Positions 44,994 through 55,835 of a DNA stretch of 64,000 bases are shown here, one piece after another. Location of the stretch: positions 106,295,271 to 106,359,270 of the forward strand of contig JAHLJT010008756.1 in NCBI GenBank assembly GCA_031308135.1. Direction: 5' to 3'. The number at the start of each line of letters is the position of its first letter. The first letter of the stretch is position 1. The position numbers and the translations under genes are program-made. Origin of the DNA: Acheta domesticus. Its lineage: Eukaryota > Arthropoda > Insecta > Orthoptera > Gryllidae. The notes beneath the pieces were generated by a model, which saw only the letters and a list, made by a program, of their open reading frames with translations, ran no database searches and was not told the origin of the DNA.

Positions 44994-46084
44994 AGGCACA
45001 AATTTTGGAAAAACCTCAAGTTTCAGAGACCAAAATTGAAAAGGTAGAAGTCACTGCCTCACAATGCCCTCTTATAACTGATTGTGTTGCTTCAACTCCA
45101 CGCAACTCTGAGTCAATTAATTCAATCAATTTAATTGAAGAACCTGCTATATTGTCAACTTGTCATGAAAATAGCCTATCAGCTGATTCATGTGACAATC
45201 TTTTAAATAGTAATGATCCTGCCAATTTAAGTTGCGTGCAACCAGCTCTTCTGTTGGTAAATTATACTGATTCATCTATCTGTCCAAGTTTACATTCTGT
45301 AAACAATGACACCTCTCAATCTAATTTAAATTCATTTAAGCAATTATTGCTATGCTCACCTATGCCTGAGCAATCAAATTCACGTAATGTTTCTTGTGTT
45401 TCAGTTAACACATCAAATTTAAGCTCATTTTCTGATTTAGTTACCCCTTCAAATACCAGGGGGTGCGATTTTACTGAATTTGTCTCCCCTTCTAAAATTA
45501 GGGGGTGCGACCCTGTGTCGCCCATTGAACTAGTCACTCCTTTTAAGATTAGGGGGTGCGATCATGTATCATCCCCCACAGAACATTTAAAAGTCTATGT
45601 ATCAGAATTGGATAGGGCTGAATCGAGATGCACTAGCATCACACAGCAACGCGCCTTGTCTTCTGAATTCAGGTCACTGCCCAGAGGCAATGATTGCCCT
45701 GGGGCAAGCAAGCTCTCCCCTTCTCACCCCTCTCTTCATTCTGATGGATGTTTTAGAGTGGGCGGGAGACCAGCAAAGGCGGAGTTGCCATTCAATGCAA
45801 CCCACCAGCTAAATTTGCCAAAAATAAATTTATTTGTGACTGTAATTGTAATGTACACTCACAAGAGCCTGGCCCACACAACTGGACAGACTTTAATTTC
45901 CCACTTAAGGAAAAAATATTATATTCCCTCTGCTCATAGGGCAGAAAAGAGTATTTTAAAATTCAGTGTTACCTACTTCCGTCACAAGCCAGGATGGTGG
46001 AGGGAGGACAGTCAGGGTCAACTCAAGGTGGCACGTTCATGCGCCAAATCTACGTCACCTTATGCCCCTTATGTGAATGCATAA
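44966..46084 (+). CDS. Serine-rich ORF replacing the BEL reverse transcriptase, with an integrase-like end
   Basis: An uninterrupted frame of 372 residues lies where a BEL element should have reverse transcriptase and RNase H. Residues about 1-220 are rich in Ser, Asn, Leu and Thr with no motif I know. Three copies of a (T/S)PSxxRGCD-like unit occur near 45440-45565. The end (LAHTTGQTLISHLRKKYYIP, about 45865) looks like the zinc-binding start of an integrase (H...H), followed by TYFRHKP. No RT motif (YxDD) is present. It may be a captured or diverged sequence kept open by chance or selection. The first ATG is internal to the polymerase-start frame, so translation may begin upstream. Confidence 0.45.
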   Translation: MEPSTSGDLKAQILEKPQVSETKIEKVEVTASQCPLITDCVASTPRNSESINSINLIEEPAILSTCHENSLSADSCDNLLNSNDPANLSCVQPALLLVNYTDSSICPSLHSVNNDTSQSNLNSFKQLLLCSPMPEQSNSRNVSCVSVNTSNLSSFSDLVTPSNTRGCDFTEFVSPSKIRGCDPVSPIELVTPFKIRGCDHVSSPTEHLKVYVSELDRAESRCTSITQQRALSSEFRSLPRGNDCPGASKLSPSHPSLHSDGCFRVGGRPAKAELPFNATHQLNLPKINLFVTVIVMYTHKSLAHTTGQTLISHLRKKYYIPSAHRAEKSILKFSVTYFRHKPGWWREDSQGQLKVARSCAKSTSPYAPYVNA

Positions 46085-46507
46085 GATGTACATAATCATT
46101 CCAGTCAGTCATATTTAGCGTAGGTTAGGTGTATCATTTAGCTTGTTAGTTGTAAGGTCTGTCATTTTATTGTATTTTGTTATTTGTCATGTCTTGTTAG
46201 TTGTAGTTCTTGTCATTGTTATTATTGTGTTTGTATTTTGTCAATTGTAAGGTTTGTCTATTATTGATTGTGTTTTTGTCCCATGTCTTAGTCTATAAGG
46301 TTTGTTAGTTTAATAACTGTCGTCACTCCTCTTCGCTCACACATCGTAGGAACTGGTCGGCCGCAGTCTGTCGCCGGCTTGTCGCCCTTCGTTGTGCTTT
46401 ACCTGTCACTCTCACTCCTTGAATCGGGCTCGTCATTTCCTGTGCAATTCATCTCTAGCTTGTAGCTCTAGGTATAACAATAGCTCACAGCGAGCAACTT
46501 TGAAGTC

Positions 46508-46690
46508 TTGCTGACCCCCCTAGTCCCATGAAGGGGCAGGTAGCTAAGGCAAGCAATTTAATTTGGATGTTTGCTAACCCCCCTAGTCCCATGAAGGGAC
46601 AGGTAGCTAAGGCAAGCAATTTAACTTGGATATTTGCTGACCCCCCTAGTCCATATGTAATGGCAGGCAGCTAAGGCAACCAAACTTGGA
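46508..46690. repeat. Three 63-bp tandem repeats
   Basis: Units start at 46508, 46571 and 46634 with TTGCT(G/A)ACCCCCCTAGTCC, then AGGTAGCTAAGGCAA(G/C)CAA. The third unit is the most diverged. They lie in the 3' untranslated part of the BEL-type element. Confidence 0.9.
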
Positions 46691-47372
46691 AGACTTGCAA
46701 ATGCAAGCAATTTTGGGAGGCGCCGTGGATACACGTAACGAGCGGCGTAACAGCCCTAATTTTGTGCACTAAATGCACGCAAATTTATTTTCTCCTGAGA
46801 GAATTTACAATTACTTATGTTTACGTCAGGACTAAGGTATTGCATTCCAGTCATTATTAATTAGGATTAATGTCTTGAATCAGCGCTGATGTCTTGTCCG
46901 CTTCGGTTGTGTTACTATTATCTCTCCCACTGTCCACTCTTCATTCTAGGCTCTGACTCCTCATCCTCGGCACTTGTCTTCTTACCTGTGTTCAGTGCAT
47001 GGTTGTCACCCTAGTTTGAACTGTTCTATCCCTCTGTGATCGCGTTTCAGTCTTGGCTCGTCATCCTCGGCATTTGTCCTCTTACCTATGTTCAGGCTTG
47101 GCCAGTCAGTCTGCTGTGCGTGACTATTACCCGACGACATTCTCAGATTTATTATTTTCCCATTTTTCTATTCATTAGTTATTTAAGTAATTTAGCATTA
47201 GTATTTTTTATTATATGTAAAAAAAAGGAAAAATTCTTGCACAACAAGGCTTACTCCATACCACTCATCCCATCCACATATGTACCATATTTTTTATATG
47301 TCTAATTATACAGCCCTATGCTGTGTACCCTCCCATTTTTGGTGAAAACCCCTAAGGTTTTCAGGGGGTGTA
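46691..47372 (+). other. BEL-type element, 3' untranslated part
   Basis: A non-coding stretch with two similar TCATCCTCGGCA(C/T)TTGTC phrases (about 46963 and 47063) and a palindrome GAAAACCCCTAAGGTTTTC at about 47343. The polypurine tract AGGGGGTG lies directly before the LTR. Confidence 0.7.
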
Positions 47373-48278
47373 TGTTCGGGCCCACAGCAAAGCAGAAATT
47401 ATTAACGTTTATTTCACAAGCAAGGCAGAACAGTTGAATTGCGTAATCGGCAGAGCGCAGCCGTTGACCGCTGAGATCATCAGCGGGACCGATGAGACCG
47501 CTGAGTATCGCCTTCACATCCGTTGTTCCGCGTATTCTCCCAACGGACGGCAACGGACGGGCGTGGCCGCTCGTACGTGTCCGCCTGCCCACCTCACCCC
47601 CACAGCTCGGTCCGTTGGAGGAGCAACGGACAAAAACTGCCAGATCATTGCAAATCCAGATCAAATGGCAAATGGTAATTGGCCATCGCCATCCCCACCT
47701 CTGCCGCGCGTGTGAGCCCTCTCCTAACGTCTCTGCCCCAACCGAATTCGGCTTAACCGACTTCGTTAGTCCGCATAAAGACACCGTGCAAGATAGACGC
47801 GTGTGTTAGGGCTCCGCGCAGTAGCGTGTAAAGAATCTATAATCGTGCAAATGAGCTGCATACGGCTCGCACATAAATTGTTTAATCGTGGCAGTGCACG
47901 CTTTAATTGTGTCTGTCGCTCTTGCGTGGATTTGTGCCCGCAATTTTGGTTGAACTATGTAATTCGCGGCTGCTTCTGGTCAGCGCAAGGTAGCTCGGCG
48001 GTCCAAGGTGTCACTATAATAACTACGCTTGGACAGGTGTATTAATGCACCAAGAGAAATTTTCATCTTAATTCTGTGCTTCTTGTGCATTTACTGTGTG
48101 AATACTGTACATTTACTTATTAAATATTGTTTGTGCTGGAAATTTGCTCGTATATGCATCCTGCACTCCTGCGCCAATCCCAAGAGCTATCAAAGGGTTT
48201 CGGGACTACTGTACTTCAACAATACAGTTCATTCATACAGTCCACTCATGAACATTAAGTGTATAGTAGCCCCGAACA
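47373..48278 (+). repeat. 3' LTR of the BEL-type element
   Basis: Partner of 41087-41991; ends CCCGAACA followed by the ATATG duplication. Confidence 0.95.
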
Positions 48279-48283
48279 ATATG

Positions 48284-49611
48284 CGTATGTATTAACGTGC
48301 CGTGGCGATTGGATTTTAACTCGAGAGGGTTGGCAGCATGCAGTAGTCTCTAAGAAATTGTAGCTTTTCCCTCAAAAAAAAAAATAGTGTGTTGAAAACG
48401 TAGCCGCGGTTTGCTAACCAAAATAAGGGCAAAACCGCTTTTCTTCACACCCAAAACAGGTACAGCTTAACAATTTATTCTATGATCACTGCTTCTTTAG
48501 TTTAGATATGCAAACAGTCGCAATTTCTTTCCAATTTCAGTTTTCTGCGAGATAATTAAAAAGCTCTTGTGTTCCATATGCCCAGCAGCTTATTTCGCTC
48601 TCCCACTCTAAGTTACTTTGCTGTCTGTACAAATTGGTGCCGAAACCCGAGAATCAATAAGTGTTACTGATGTGTGGTAGCAAACATCTTGTTCTTACAA
48701 TTACAACGTGTTATGTGTGTTGCAGTGTGAGGTTATAGGGTATTAAGTATTGATACGAGTAAAAGGTATCCCCTCAAATATTTTCACGTTTGCTGGCAAT
48801 AAGCCACAAACCAGTGCCTAGTGTTAACAGAAATAGCATAAGATTATTCACAAGTTACCCTCTCAGATAACTAAAAAATTTCTTTGAACAATGCCTTAAA
48901 AAAACAGACTTTGGTGAGGTGACAGCTCGTAGAATCAGCATTAGCTAGAATCGAAGAGAGCTTATAATCACTCTCAGACCTTAGCGGGTCAAATATTCAA
49001 TGTATTATGCAATTGTATCACTTTGCTTATACATCGAGTTCAATTCATCGAGTTTAATAATTATGCAATTGTGTACAAAACAGTTATTGAAGAGCAACAT
49101 TTCAGATGATAACTTACCCGAGCTTTTGCAGAGTGTGAACGACACAGCACTTCCGTGTGTAGAGGGAAGATCAGGAGACGCTGCAATAGAGCAAAAACAT
49201 TATCTCTGCCATTTAATCTCAGTGCCATTGCAAGTAATACGTATGCATATTAATATAAAACAATAAAATGATTTGGAACATATTAAAACACTTTCTTAGT
49301 ACGAGGTAACAGCACACATAATATTGAAATAACATTAAAGCAAACATTTAATATGACAAAAGAAAATGGGAATAGTATACCTAGAAAATATGTCGAGAGA
49401 ATAAGTCAAGAAAACAAGAGATGTGAATTCACAGAGAAGGTAAGAACGAAGATATATTTAAGTAGAAAGAAGGGAAATGTCACATGTGTGTGACTGAAGA
49501 GGGGGGAGAAAAATAAAGAATAGGGAAGGAAAGGAAAGCTAAAAGTCTACAGTAGATTGAGGAACAAAAGAAGTAAGATGATATTAAATGCGAGTCATTC
49601 GAGACTCCTAC
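48284..49611 (-). other. CRIM1 intron, nothing recognised
   Basis: AT-rich, no transposon termini seen. A purine-rich patch (about 49470-49570) precedes the exon donor. Confidence 0.5.
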
Positions 49612-49968
49612 CTTTGCACTTGCAGATGGGGCAGCCACGATCGTTCGTGCGGAAGCCGTGAGGGCACGAGCGCTCGCAGTCGGGCGGCTGCATGGGGCGG
49701 CACTGGTTGCAGCGGCACACGGGGCACCCCTGGCGACTGAGTCGGAAGCCGTGCGAGCAGTTCTTGTGGCAGCCCACCAGCGGCGGGCAGGCCGGCGACG
49801 GCTGCGCGGGAGGTGGCGACGGCGTCATCGTCATCGTCACCGTCATCGCCGTCGTTGTAGTCGTCGTCGTCGACGACGACGACGGCGAAGGCGGCTGCGC
49901 GCAGCGGCACAGCGGCTGGCCCAGGCGGTCCAGCAGGAAGCCTTTGGGGCACTCCAGCGAGCACTCCT
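49612..49968 (-). CDS. crim1: CRIM1 exon: antistasin-like repeats with a Ser/Thr linker
   Basis: A 357-bp exon between the acceptor TTCCCGCTGCGCAG (minus) and the donor G|GTAGGA, phase 1 at both ends. It opens with CSLECPKGFLLDRLGQPLC, a short antistasin-like unit. A linker of Ser, Thr, Pro and Met encoded by TCG/ACG/ATG-rich DNA follows (about 49885-49800). Then come two full units: VGCHKNCSHGFRLSRQGCPV (CRC) and DCERSCPHGFRTNDRGCPIC (KC). The C...C...C-P/S-H-GF...GCP-x-C-x-C pattern defines antistasin repeats, which in CRIM1 lie between VWC pairs. The linker is unusually simple in sequence (runs of CGTCGTCGT on the plus strand). Confidence 0.9.
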
Positions 49969-51682
49969 CTGCGCAGCGGGAACAGCTCTTTACAAGGGAC
50001 GTCAGACCCAGCAGATTAAAAGTAATTTATTTCTTAATTACTCTTCATGTTTCTACTAATCATTAATTATGGAAGGCAATGAAGGAATTACTTTACCTAC
50101 GATGGAAAACTGTCACTTTATGAGTGAAGAAGTTGGGAAAGAGCTATGTTTTTATTAGATAGAGTTTCTTGATCATTGTGTAGAATCTCTAATTTTTATT
50201 ACATTTGTTTTATATATTATTCAAAAATATACGAAATATTTTACTTATGGAGGGAGACAGAAAGAGACCCACAGAGAACTTACTGATACACAGTATTAGG
50301 GAATGCAAGGCTCAGTAATATTAATAATTGAGAGTAATAACTATCACTCATTCCAAAGTAGATTACGTGCGCGATAAACTATCTTTCACCACCGGTAGGG
50401 GCCAGCACGAGATTGAAGTTGTAAACCAAATTATCACTCTGAGGTGTTGTAACAATTATTCCCGTTTGGTAACTTGTTTAACATTTTCATCTGGATACAA
50501 ATATAATTTGGCTCTTCCATTTTATACATTTGCCATTTTCTGTGAAAATACAAGCGACGATTGTGTCAACATTTTTGTTGAACAACTTTGAAATTCTTGA
50601 GGGGGACAAGCTGACGATAAATTTATTAGAAATGCAACTAGTTATAAAAGAAACGTAAGTACGTAAGTGTAAAAAGAAATGAAAGCGTGAAATCATCAAC
50701 TTGTTTAATTCGTTTCGATTTCATTTGGCAAAAAAGTTCAATTTGGTGCAAAATTTAGAATTAATTTCGTAATTGATCACGCCTCATAGTCGCCTAACAC
50801 CTGTTTGGGCGCTTGGAAAATGGAGGAGGAAATGTACTACACAAATATTTTCAGAGGAACATGGATTTAACAATAGAATAATAAATTTTAACTTCCCGCA
50901 AATACTGCGCGGATTGATAGTTTCTGAAAGTATTAATATTTTTCCATGAGGGTGTACATGCAACATTAGTCAACTCGCCAAATGATTGGGAAGAAGTGAA
51001 GAAACTGAAAAGTATCAAGCGGTGGCAGTGGTGGCCAGATGATGTGTCATGAAGACAGAGAAGAACTAAGTATGATGGGATCAAGAGGAGGGCATTATAG
51101 GGAAGAAACACTGCATGGTATGGGATGGAGATGAGATGAAATGGTGATGAAAGTGAGATTAAAATGAAATAGGTTGAAACGATGGAGATGGAGATGAATT
51201 TTGATTTGTCAGTAGAATGAAGTACATCTTAGAGCTGCTGTGAAGAACATAAGGTGCAGTTTGATGGCGTTCCATCATACACTTTCAGGATTCTTGACAG
51301 TTTTACCCGTTCAGGTTTGCCCTATCTCGCATCAACAGACTCCTAATTTTATTAGTTCATGATTATTAAGTTCGTGCTTCGCAGAACAAATATATTTTTC
51401 TCAGGTTTCACAAAACTTCATCCAATACCGGGTGAAGTACCCAGACGTTCAAGATAATTTATTTCAACCAAGAACCCGTATTCTGATGTGTCATGGTTTA
51501 GTCATGATAATTTTTTATAAGCCGACGGATTTTGTTCGTAACAAATATAATCTCCCTCGTTTCGACCATACGCGCTCATGCTCACAGAAACGGGTTCAAC
51601 GATTTGAGAAAAAGTGCCACGTAACCTGAACTTGTGTGGGAAAGAGCGGTGGTGGGTGGTGAGATGAGGTGAGAGCACTCAC
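49969..51682 (-). other. CRIM1 intron, nothing recognised
   Basis: AT-rich. A G/A-rich patch at about 50990-51200 (AGATGGAGATGAGATGAAAT-like) is low-complexity. Confidence 0.5.
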
Positions 51683-51787
51683 TGGGCTCCTGTTTGCAGC
51701 GACAGGTTCCGCAGCCGTCGTCTCCGGCCTCAAAGCCGAACGGGCACTGGTGGGAGCACGTCATTTCGGGGCAGTGCGCAGGCCACA
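51683..51787 (-). CDS. crim1: CRIM1 exon: first antistasin-like repeat in the window
   Basis: A 105-bp exon between the acceptor GATGCCTCTTTTGCAG (minus) and the donor A|GTGAGT. It encodes 35 residues, WPAHCPEMTCSHQCPFGFEA, GDDGCGTCRCKQEP, with the antistasin cysteine order. Phase 1 junctions join it to 49968, giving ...CRCKQEPKECSLEC. Earlier exons (signal peptide, IGFBP-like domain and first VWC domains in CRIM1 of other animals) are not in the window up to 64000, which implies an intron of more than 12 kb upstream. Confidence 0.85.
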
Positions 51788-52121
51788 CTGCAAAAGAGGC
51801 ATCTTGTCAAAAAAATCCATCGTAGGGCTGGTGCTAACAAAGCACGGATCAAACCAACAGTTTCAGCAATAGTACAGGTATTTTGGTCAAGGGTCTATAA
51901 AACAAGGAAAATCTTTACCACCATAATTATAATGAAGGCTGGTTCATGGGGTCTGGTCAACAGAATGAGATAGAAAAATTTAGTTGTTTGCCAAAATTTC
52001 GGAAAATGGTCTCAAGGTAAGAAGAAATCTTTCCGTTTTGGGGATCCAATGTTATGGATGGAGCCCATGAATCACAGTAATGACTGTTACTTCTGTTCGT
52101 GAGATGTAGTTGGGTATAATC

Positions 52122-54172
52122 TAAACTAGTGGTGTTATAAGAGCACATACTTTCCCCTATTATTGAAAATAGCTACGCAGGATTGAAATATTGCACTTTC
52201 TGCCCTAGTAACATCTTAGCTATTATTTGAAAACGTCCAATTCAACCAAGAAGCAAACAATTCACTGTTTCCATCGCAGTGTTATCAAAAATATGTGAAT
52301 TCCACAACTGCATAAAAATTTAATACAAAAGTTTTGTAAACTTGTATTGGAAAAAGAAGCCTGGTATCATACAGCTCTATCAAGTCACAACAATGACGCA
52401 TAATTCAGTTATTCGCGACAGCGGAACGGAATTCCTTTGTTGCATTCGCTGCATTGTCGATACTCCCTTAAAGAGCTACCAATTTTTATTTCAAATATTT
52501 GAAAATCAATAATTACTTTAAAGATTAATGTGTAAATGTATAACAAAAAGTTGAATGTAAAAACAAACAGAGAAATAATATAAAAAATTGCAAATTCTGA
52601 TTTACTACGCATCCGACTGTCTGAAGCGCAATAAATTTCCAGCGGGCTGTTATCTTTGTCACGAAATTATAGAAAAATTACTCGTATTTTCAAAAAAATT
52701 AAACATGATCTTATTTAAAAATGTATTTTTGATAAATATATTTCATTGAGAAAACCAGCTACCATCTATCGCCGCCCAAAGTACATTTTCTCAATTTTTC
52801 GGATTCCTAATGGCAGAACGGAAATATTAATTTTAGAATATTAAAGAAAACACAAAAACCTCTTACCTAAATGGCAATTTTCTTTTAAAAATTTGTAGCC
52901 ATTTTAAATTTAATTTAAAGCTCTTTTTCACAGAAAATTTGAGTTTTCAAAAAATTTCATTTGAAGTCATTTGAAGCAATTAAATTCATAAATATAATAA
53001 TGTTTACAAATTGCTGGTCATGTGCATATTAAAGATTTGATAGACATTTCAAAAAGATTACATTTGTGTAATTTTTGAAAAAACAAAAAAATACCCCAAA
53101 GTAAACTTTACGTCATATTAAAGATTGCCATTAGCACCATTCGTTCCAAAAGTTTGAAAAACAATTTAGAGCTATTTATGAGAAAATGGCGTTTCTGAAA
53201 ATGCAGAATTGTGAGCTAGTTTTCACAGAATACGGTTGAGTTTTCGAGAAACTTTACTTGATATTATTTAAAGCATATATGCTCATTAATATAATAATGT
53301 CAACAAATCGCTGCAATGTAAATGTAAATATTAATCACATGAGAGGCAAGTAAAAAAAATACATTTTTGCAATTTTTGCAATAACAAAAGAGCAATGTGG
53401 CGTTTATGTCATCTAATAGAGTACATTTGTCACTATCCAAACCAAAAGTTTAAAGAAAACATTTGTAGCCGTTTTAAGAAAATCTTGTTTATGTAATTTT
53501 TTAAAATTGCACATATATTGCACGCAATATTGCGCAAAAACTACTAAAATGTTCAAACAAATGTACATGACCTTAAAGAAAAAACTCACTATGAAGAACA
53601 AATTTTATTTGAAGGAAAAATCTCTATCCGCAATTTTCTAGTTGGAGGAAGACGCCGAATAAAATTCAAACTTTCGCAAGTTTCGAAAATTCAGAGTTAA
53701 CCGTGAAAATCGGATCTATGTCATCTTAATAAGTGTATTTTACTCTATTCTTATAAGAAGTTTAAAAAAACATTCTAGCCGTTTTTGAGAAAATTTTGAA
53801 ATGTCCGGGGGACTTCTTGTAAAGGACCCCCAAAATTAAAATATCGGTTTAAAATTCAAGGAGCCACGAGATCAGCCAGATCGATCGGGGAGTATCAATT
53901 TTGGAGAAACTCGGCTGATCTGTTTAGTCGCTAGCGTTGTTCATTGGCGACGGACAGACGTTTTGCTTTCAATTGGTTTTTCGGTATCAAGGACCCACAA
54001 AGCAGAGATTCTGGCTGCTGAACATGTTAGGAGATATTTTCTTAATTTAGCAACTAGATTTATCCACTTTTTCTTACCAGGGCCCTGTAATGCGAGTTTT
54101 TTTGCCGAAAATCCGCCGTTTTTTCGCGCAGTATTACATAACTTTTCCTATACTATACATTCGTATAAGTAA
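52122..54172. mobile_element. ACTTTC repeat, long reverse-oriented copy
   Basis: It starts CTAGTGGTGTTATAAGAGCA and ACATACTTTCCCCTATTATT. It then has the segment shared with 19186-19360, then GATTTACTACGCATCCGACT, and several ~300 bp units (CCAAAAGTTTAAAGAAAACA at about 53442). A GGACCCCCAAAATTAAAATA block and GACGGACAGACG core lie near 53950. It ends AACTTTTCCTATACTATACA (54151). About 2.05 kb. Confidence 0.65.
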
Positions 54173-54279
54173 TAACCATGCTCACTGGATAAGAAGGAGG
54201 CTGCAGTAAATTCTCCCTATCTTGTGTTTATGGAATAGCAGAGATAAAGTTCAGCACACTATCAAAAGAGAGTGACCAT

Positions 54280-54905
54280 CTAGGATAAATTTAGAAACTG
54301 GATGCAAAAATATTTTACGAGAAAGTTTGGTTAATCGAAGAAACTTCCTCCTTCTACCACTTCATTTAAAGGTCGGACTAATGAAACAATTTGTTAAGGC
54401 CTTGCTGCAAGGAAAGTGTTTTCAATACTTGCGCAGCAAATTTCAGGGACTCTCAGAAGCTAATGTAAAAGGTGTTTTCGTGGGACCAGATATTTGGAAA
54501 CTCTTTAAAGATGAAGTATTTGAAACAAAAATGGAATTGTTCAGAAAGATGCTTGGGCAGCATTCAAAGATGTTATGCAGAAATTTCTTGGACTCTAAAA
54601 GCACACCAATTTTAACCCCGTAGTGAACAATATGTAAATGCAATTCAAAGATATGGTTCAGTGAGTCTGAAGTTTCATTTCCTACTTTCTCATTTGCACT
54701 ACTTTCCCGAAAATGACGGTGTTGTTAGCGAAGAACAGGGTTAAAATTCCATCAAATGGAACGCTGATACCAGGGTTATGAACGCAGATACCAGGACATG
54801 AATATGATTGCGAACTACTGTTGGATGCTACACAGAGAAGTACCCCAAGGGTCATATAAACGGAGAAGTGTAAAACGGAGCTCTGATGAGAAACAAAAAC
54901 GGTGC
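54280..54905 (+). pseudogene. Relic of a second uncharacterised arthropod gene family
   Basis: The frame from about 54320 reads LLLPLHLKVGLMKQFVKALL, GVFVGPDIWKLFKDEVFE. After a frameshift near 54600 it gives SLKFHFLLSHLHYFPENDG and VVSEEQG, then a stop. Further frames give FHQ, YQDMNMIANYCWMLHREVPQ and YKRRSVKRSS. These blocks follow the order of a large uncharacterised protein family that occurs in many copies in arthropods and Hydra (recognised from memory of its LPPLH..LGLMK and HSHL..FPEN signatures). Function is unknown. The block near 54745-54795 seems partly duplicated (AACGC(T/A)GATACCAGG twice, about 54761 and 54781). At least two frameshifts and stops make it dead. Confidence 0.55.
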
Positions 54906-54959
54906 CACAGAGATGTATAAAGCTAGTGAATTGTTGGAGTGAGTTTATGCATATTAAAT

Positions 54960-55200
54960 TTTGCATATGACCCATTGAAATTCATTCGAAAATATGTTTC
55001 TATAACTGAATTTATTTATTCATTTCCCTTATACTCAAATTCACTCTGTGGAAAAACCTTACGTGATAGAAAAGAATGGAGCTTATTTTTGAAATAACCA
55101 TATCCATTCGGTAAACTGCAGATAAAATTTCACAAACAATTCCCAATAACCTACATTTTGCAGGCCTGTGTTATTCTAAAAAAATATACTTCAATGTTTT
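54960..55200. other. Spacer, nothing recognised
   Basis: AT-rich non-coding sequence between the relic gene and the next ACTTTC repeat. Confidence 0.5.
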
Positions 55201-55835
55201 ACTTTCTCGTATAGGTACGTATATGTTACTCCGTATAAACGCAAGAGCTCAAAATTCCGCATTTTCAGAAACACTCAAACGCCATTTTCTTAAAAACGGC
55301 TCCAAATTTTTTCTTCAAACATTTTGAACGGATATAACTAAATGAACTTTTTCAGATGACACAAATCATTTTGAGTATTCTGTGTTTTTCAAGAATTACG
55401 CCAATATATTTTTTGAAATATCTCTTACGACGTTGAATATTTATATTACTAGCAATTTGTATACTTTATTGCTTTCCTGATTAAAAGTGTTTCAAATAAT
55501 ATCTAATGAAGTTTCTTCAAAATTCACATGTTTTCTGAGAAAAAGGGCTTTAAATTTCGCATTTACAGAAACGTTAAACATTTTCTCAAAACGGCTCCAA
55601 ATGATTCGACGAAAATGTCCATATGAGACGAAGTTTTACTTTTCTATAATATTCTAACAGTCCATTCTTACAGTCAAAATCAGTTCCACCATGAAGGGAC
55701 CGAAAAAATTGAGAAAATGTGAAAAAAATGTAGTTCGGCGGAAATAGATGGCAGCTGGGAAGAGAGTGAGGCAAAACGCCTAGACCAAAGAAAGTAGAAA
55801 ATCAACTAGTACTAGAAAGTATGTGCCATTGGGTA
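55201..55835. repeat. ACTTTC repeat, short copy
   Basis: It runs from ACTTTCTCGTATAGGTACGT (55201) to ACTAGAAAGTATGTGCCATT...TAGCACCG (about 55835). Only two internal units and no simple-repeat core remain; an internal deletion is likely. Confidence 0.65.

Larger units (their letters stand above)
41087..48278 (+). mobile_element. BEL/Pao-type LTR retrotransposon, complete ends, no reverse transcriptase
   Basis: Two ~905-bp LTRs begin TGTTCGGG and end CCCGAACA. The 5-bp sequence ATATG flanks the element on both sides (41082-41086, 48279-48283), as expected for BEL/Pao. A primer-binding-like TGGCGCCTTCGAGCCGGA follows the left LTR. A polypurine tract (TTCAGGGGGTGTA) precedes the right LTR. The interior carries broken gag and protease frames, a serine-rich replacement region and an integrase-like scrap. 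It lies in the long CRIM1 intron, on the opposite strand to the gene. Confidence 0.92.

Noticed and set aside
46508..46690. Three evenly spaced repeats, CRISPR-like at first sight
   Set aside because: The units are contiguous 63-bp tandem repeats without unique spacers, inside a eukaryotic retrotransposon.
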